Assembly: GCA_036768485.1 (NCBI GenBank)
Contig: JAVLUZ010000339.1
Coordinates: 783,001 to 847,000, forward strand
DNA from: Mermis nigrescens
Taxonomy: Eukaryota; Nematoda; Enoplea; Mermithida; Mermithidae
DNA length: 64,000 bases
Direction of reading: 5' to 3'
Positions within the stretch are counted from its first letter, which is position 1. Each line of letters starts with the position of its first letter. The position numbers and the translations under genes were made by a program. Shown piece by piece: positions 60,905-64,000 of this stretch. The notes below the pieces were generated by a model. That model ran no database searches. It had not been told where the DNA came from and was given only the letters and a program-made list of their open reading frames with translations.

Positions 60905-62272
60905 TACATATAGTCAATTGTCTACAACGTGAAGGGAGTAAGAAAGCCGTCGTCCTCCAATACGCTGATTGGTTGAATTGTTGATGCCTTCGAACACCTT
61001 ACTATGAAAAAAGTATGAATTTGGAAACCCACTATGCCTGTGTACTTGTCGATTCGGTCTCAGAAGGTCGTATACAACGATTTCTAAAGAAATGCAGCGT
61101 GCTCTAGTGTAATGCAATGAAGAAGACCGAAAAATTTTGCATACGTACTACACCTTATTCTGCATTAATCAAGCTGATCGTTCGTAACTTCATTGCGCTC
61201 GTTGAATTGATAATCGGAAATTTACATTTTATGTTAGGAATGAATTTGAAAACGTATGGAGATCATAATCATATGTAGTTGCAAAGATGTCGCTTCTTAA
61301 GTGCTATTTGTTGCTCATATCATTAAATGGGTACTGTTTTATTTATAAGTGTAATAGGACGAATCAGGTCGCCTTTGACTCTTTATTTTATCTTAAGTGC
61401 AATGGAATGAACTTTGAACCAAGAGGTATATGCACATTTTAACAAGCAGTAAAATATAAATCTAAAAGTTTTCTACTTTTTCAAATTTATCTGGCTCAAT
61501 TTTCTGGCGTCAAAGTTTTCGAGCAGCTGCATTCAAGATCCGTCATCATTAATTCGTTCCTTGGTTTGATAAAATCATGGAATTAATATGCACGTCGTTT
61601 ACACTGTACAATGAAGATTGATTTCTGATTCGCAAGTTAAAAATTTTCTGAAGTTTGTAATGAGATAGCAGCCTGTACCAAGAGTGAGTCGAAGCTGAGC
61701 AATAGCTCGAATAAAAGAGCACAAAATCATCTAACTATTCTGCTATAAACCAACAAATTTGCTTAAAACAGTCAGAAGTAATGTTTGAAAAATCGGATTT
61801 CTACATCTACAGTATACTCTAAAAAACGTGCAAATTGGGGGCCTTCAAACGTTAATAACTTTACGAGTTTTTAAGAAATGAGCAACTAGCAAAATTATTG
61901 CGTTTTTAAAGAGTGCTATCCATAAAGTATAAATTATGGTTATAACAGTATGTGGTTCTTTCTGCAATCTCAAAAAACTTTTTGAGGTGGAAATCTTCAA
62001 CGGTTTTTGAATTTTTACAAATTTATCTCAGTTTTCTGCGTGTAAATTGAGTTGTTTTCTATTTTAATATAATAAGGAATCATCTGTAAGCTCATAGAAT
62101 GCTGAGTCTAATAATTTTAAATTTGTCATAATTTACGCACTTTGTGCACCACTATAAGCCTAGGAACAATAATTTATACAGTTTAGAGTGAAAAACAACA
62201 TGTATGAAAGGTTAGAAATGAACATTCTACTGAGGTACCTATAACTTCTGGTGGACCTACATACCTTATGTA
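60905..62272. other. No gene seen
   Basis: AT-rich DNA with short open frames only; no repeat family identified. Confidence 0.35.
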
Positions 62273-62468
62273 CAGGGGCGAATTTAGGGGAAGGCGGAGG
62301 GGGCGGCCGCCCCCTCATGAGCCCAAAATAGTGCGCAAAATTAAGGATTTTTGAGCGATTTTTAGCGATTTTCGGGTTAAATCGGCTAATTTTTCCGCCC
62401 AAGTCAGGGTTACGCCACCCCTTAGGGGTACCGCCCCCCCCCTTAGGAAAATCCTGGATTCGCCACTG
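62273..62468 (+). mobile_element. Family C hAT MITE with perfect 8-bp TSD
   Basis: The 196-bp element runs from CAGGGGCGAATTTAGGGG to GGATTCGCCACTG. CTTATGTA flanks both ends (62265-62272 and 62469-62476). Non-coding. Confidence 0.94.
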
Positions 62469-62732
62469 CTTATGTACATAATATATATTTGTAAACTATC
62501 TAACACTTTTTAAACATCGAAATTAGAATACCCGAGCTTGGTATCGTATAAAATTTTTTTCTCATATTTTTCAGTAAAGATCGCGCCATTAATTTATGGA
62601 ACTCACAAAAGTTTATTCGAAAATCTCAGTTTCTGAATTGATGCGAAGTAGAAAATGACTTTTTACACTGTTTCTTGACCTAACTTCGTGACTTATCTAA
62701 AGTTAACATTGTTTCGATACTTAAATAAATTT

Positions 62733-63035
62733 TGTGTTCTGACAGATCAAGAAAATTACTAGGCAAAAATAAAATGAAAATTAAACTAAATTGGATTAAA
62801 TGTATTCGTACATACGCCCAAAAACGTAATATTTATTTCTGTATTCAAAAACAGGATTATTGCAAAAATTCACATATTTATCATGCTACAAATCTGTCAG
62901 TCTCGTTCATTTTTACCTTAAGAGTAAAATTTTAAATTTCTCGTCACAGTTATTTATGTACTATAGTAAGGGAATTCTATGAATCAGCCTTAAGAAACCC
63001 GTATAAAATATCTGTTTTGGTATAATAACGATGGA
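62733..63035 (+). repeat. Dispersed repeat matching 47638 and 48400-48640
   Basis: TTTGTGTTCTGACAGATCAA with AAGAAAATTAC matches 47638; GTACATACGCCCAAA, ACAAATCTGTCAGTC and GGGAATTCTATGAATCAGCC match 48400-48640. Possibly the body of the tRNA-headed SINE without its head. Non-coding. Confidence 0.6.
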
Positions 63036-63559
63036 CACATCAAAAGCACCATTTTTGACATTTCGTTAGATACTCGTTCAACATAAAAGCATTAAAAATT
63101 GAAGATATTTGAAGACAAAAGATAAATTAAAAGCGAACAGGTATATGGTGCGAAGCGGAAAATTTTATTTTTGAGCCAAAAAAGTTAAAGCTAAAAGCAT
63201 TTCACACTTTTTTCTGATAATATTCTGGGATGTCGCAATCAGACATGGACGTGGGGGTTGCGAATCTGCAACCCCAGAAATCTGAAAGACCTTACCCGCT
63301 AGACTTTCCAGAATTAAGTTTTTAGTGCTATTTTTTGACCCAGACGACTTTTCAAGCTGGACAACCAATTCTTCGATATGAACCATTTCTGAACCAGGAA
63401 ACAAGCTATTCATAGCTGGAAAACCACTTCAACGAGCGAACCACTGACCATTGCCCTAAGCCAGCGGTCACTACGTTTGTCATTAAATGACAAACTGATT
63501 ATTTATTAGAAATGTGAAATTAAAATGCTCGTACTCATGGTAAATAAATTCAATTTCAG
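63036..63559. other. No supported gene; hairpin relic and MITE-like end
   Basis: A worn hairpin (TGGTGCGAAGCGG) lies near 63148. GACATGGACGTGGGGGTTGC at 63242 resembles the start of family A without the rest. The minus open frame at 63413-63165 (beginning MNSLFPGSEMVHIEEL) is helical-looking but unsupported. Confidence 0.35.
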
Positions 63560-63759
63560 ATTGCATATTGCCAGGCATTAATATTGAGGAAAAGAAGAGC
63601 GGAAGTTCACGCCGGCCTGATATTCTTTATCGCATAAGGATAAATGAAATCCTTTATTTGTCGATACGTCAAAGTAAAGTTGCCGCGGAACTACAAATAC
63701 TCTACAGTAAAAACTTGAAAGATTTCGTAGCGCTTGAAAAGATGCAGTTCGTGGATAGA
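63560..63759 (+). CDS. Candidate internal exon of an unrecognised gene
   Basis: A CAATTTCAG acceptor ends at 63559 and a GTAATG donor starts at 63760. Between them one frame is open for 66 codons: CILPGINIEEKKSGSSRRPD, ILYRIRINEILYLSIRQSKV, AAELQILYSKNLKDFVALEK, MQFVDR. Composition is balanced and helical, with charged and Leu-rich stretches, quite unlike the translated repeats nearby. The exon would be phase 1 at its start and phase 0 at its end. I do not recognise the protein and see no partner exon. Family A insertion begins about 25 bases downstream of the donor. Confidence 0.42.
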
Positions 63760-63784
63760 GTAATGATATATGAACTCATAGCTG

Positions 63785-63998
63785 AGCAGCACCAAAAATT
63801 CTGGGGGTTGCAAGATTTTTCAAAGGTCAAAAAATGGTGGTATAGCGAAAAACCATTTTTCAACGTTTCTCATCGAGCACTATTCATTGGCATGAAAAAT
63901 TGCGAAGAAAACAAAAAAATTTCAAAAATTGAATTGGGCGGTATTCGGCCTTCTGGAGGGTGCATACTCCCTAAAGCTCCCTCCACGCCCACGTGTGG
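63785..63998 (-). mobile_element. Family A MITE at the right edge
   Basis: GAGCAGCACCAAAAATTCTGG at the left, TTTCTCATCGAGCACTATTC inside, CACGCCCACGTGTG at the right end (63998). The left end lacks CATAGGTGG. Target duplication cannot be judged because the window ends. Confidence 0.8.
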
Positions 63999-64000
63999 AT

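Overview
The window is eukaryotic. It is AT-rich, its genes are split by introns with canonical GT/AG junctions, and it carries LINE retrotransposons, hAT-type DNA transposons, a 100-base assembly gap (47382-47481) and very little coding sequence. The gene content and LINE types suit an invertebrate metazoan. Short TTAGGC tracts (26483-26496, 47948-47964) recall the nematode telomere unit, but they are too short to assign a phylum.

Only a few host genes can be supported. There is one 24-codon exon of a mitochondrial HSP90 (TRAP1-like) on + at 459-530. Three exons of a cytosolic pyrimidine 5'-nucleotidase (NT5C3-like) lie on - between 15554 and 12919, with matching split codons at the junctions. 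An unrecognised two-exon candidate is on - at 36567-36198, and an unrecognised candidate exon is on + at 63560-63759.

Everything else is layered mobile DNA. Short non-autonomous hAT-like families (called A, C, D, H and N here) carry 11-16 bp inverted ends and 8-bp target duplications that can be read directly, and several are nested inside other repeats whose paralogues in the same window give the empty site. A 2.7-kb hAT element (18060-20774) holds a decayed ZMYM1-like transposase interrupted by two opposed 17-bp minisatellites. CR1/L2/jockey-like LINEs occur as one nearly full-length copy on - (50870 to about 54735) and several decayed fragments. Larger inverted-repeat elements lie at 7142-11112, 26188-27675, 29776-31516 and 55372-56686, and a tandem pair sharing GGGCCGTATGACAGAA ends lies at 41114-43472.

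The most persistent unexplained signal is a GC-rich hairpin, GGCGC-NNN-GCGCC, found roughly 20-30 times across the window in several otherwise different repeat families. Its stem is conserved while its three-base loop varies. A second unusual point is that ORF1 and ORF2 of the young LINE share one reading frame separated by a single TAG, and ORF2 has no ATG until after its endonuclease domain.

All boundaries were read by eye. Family letters are local labels, not database names.
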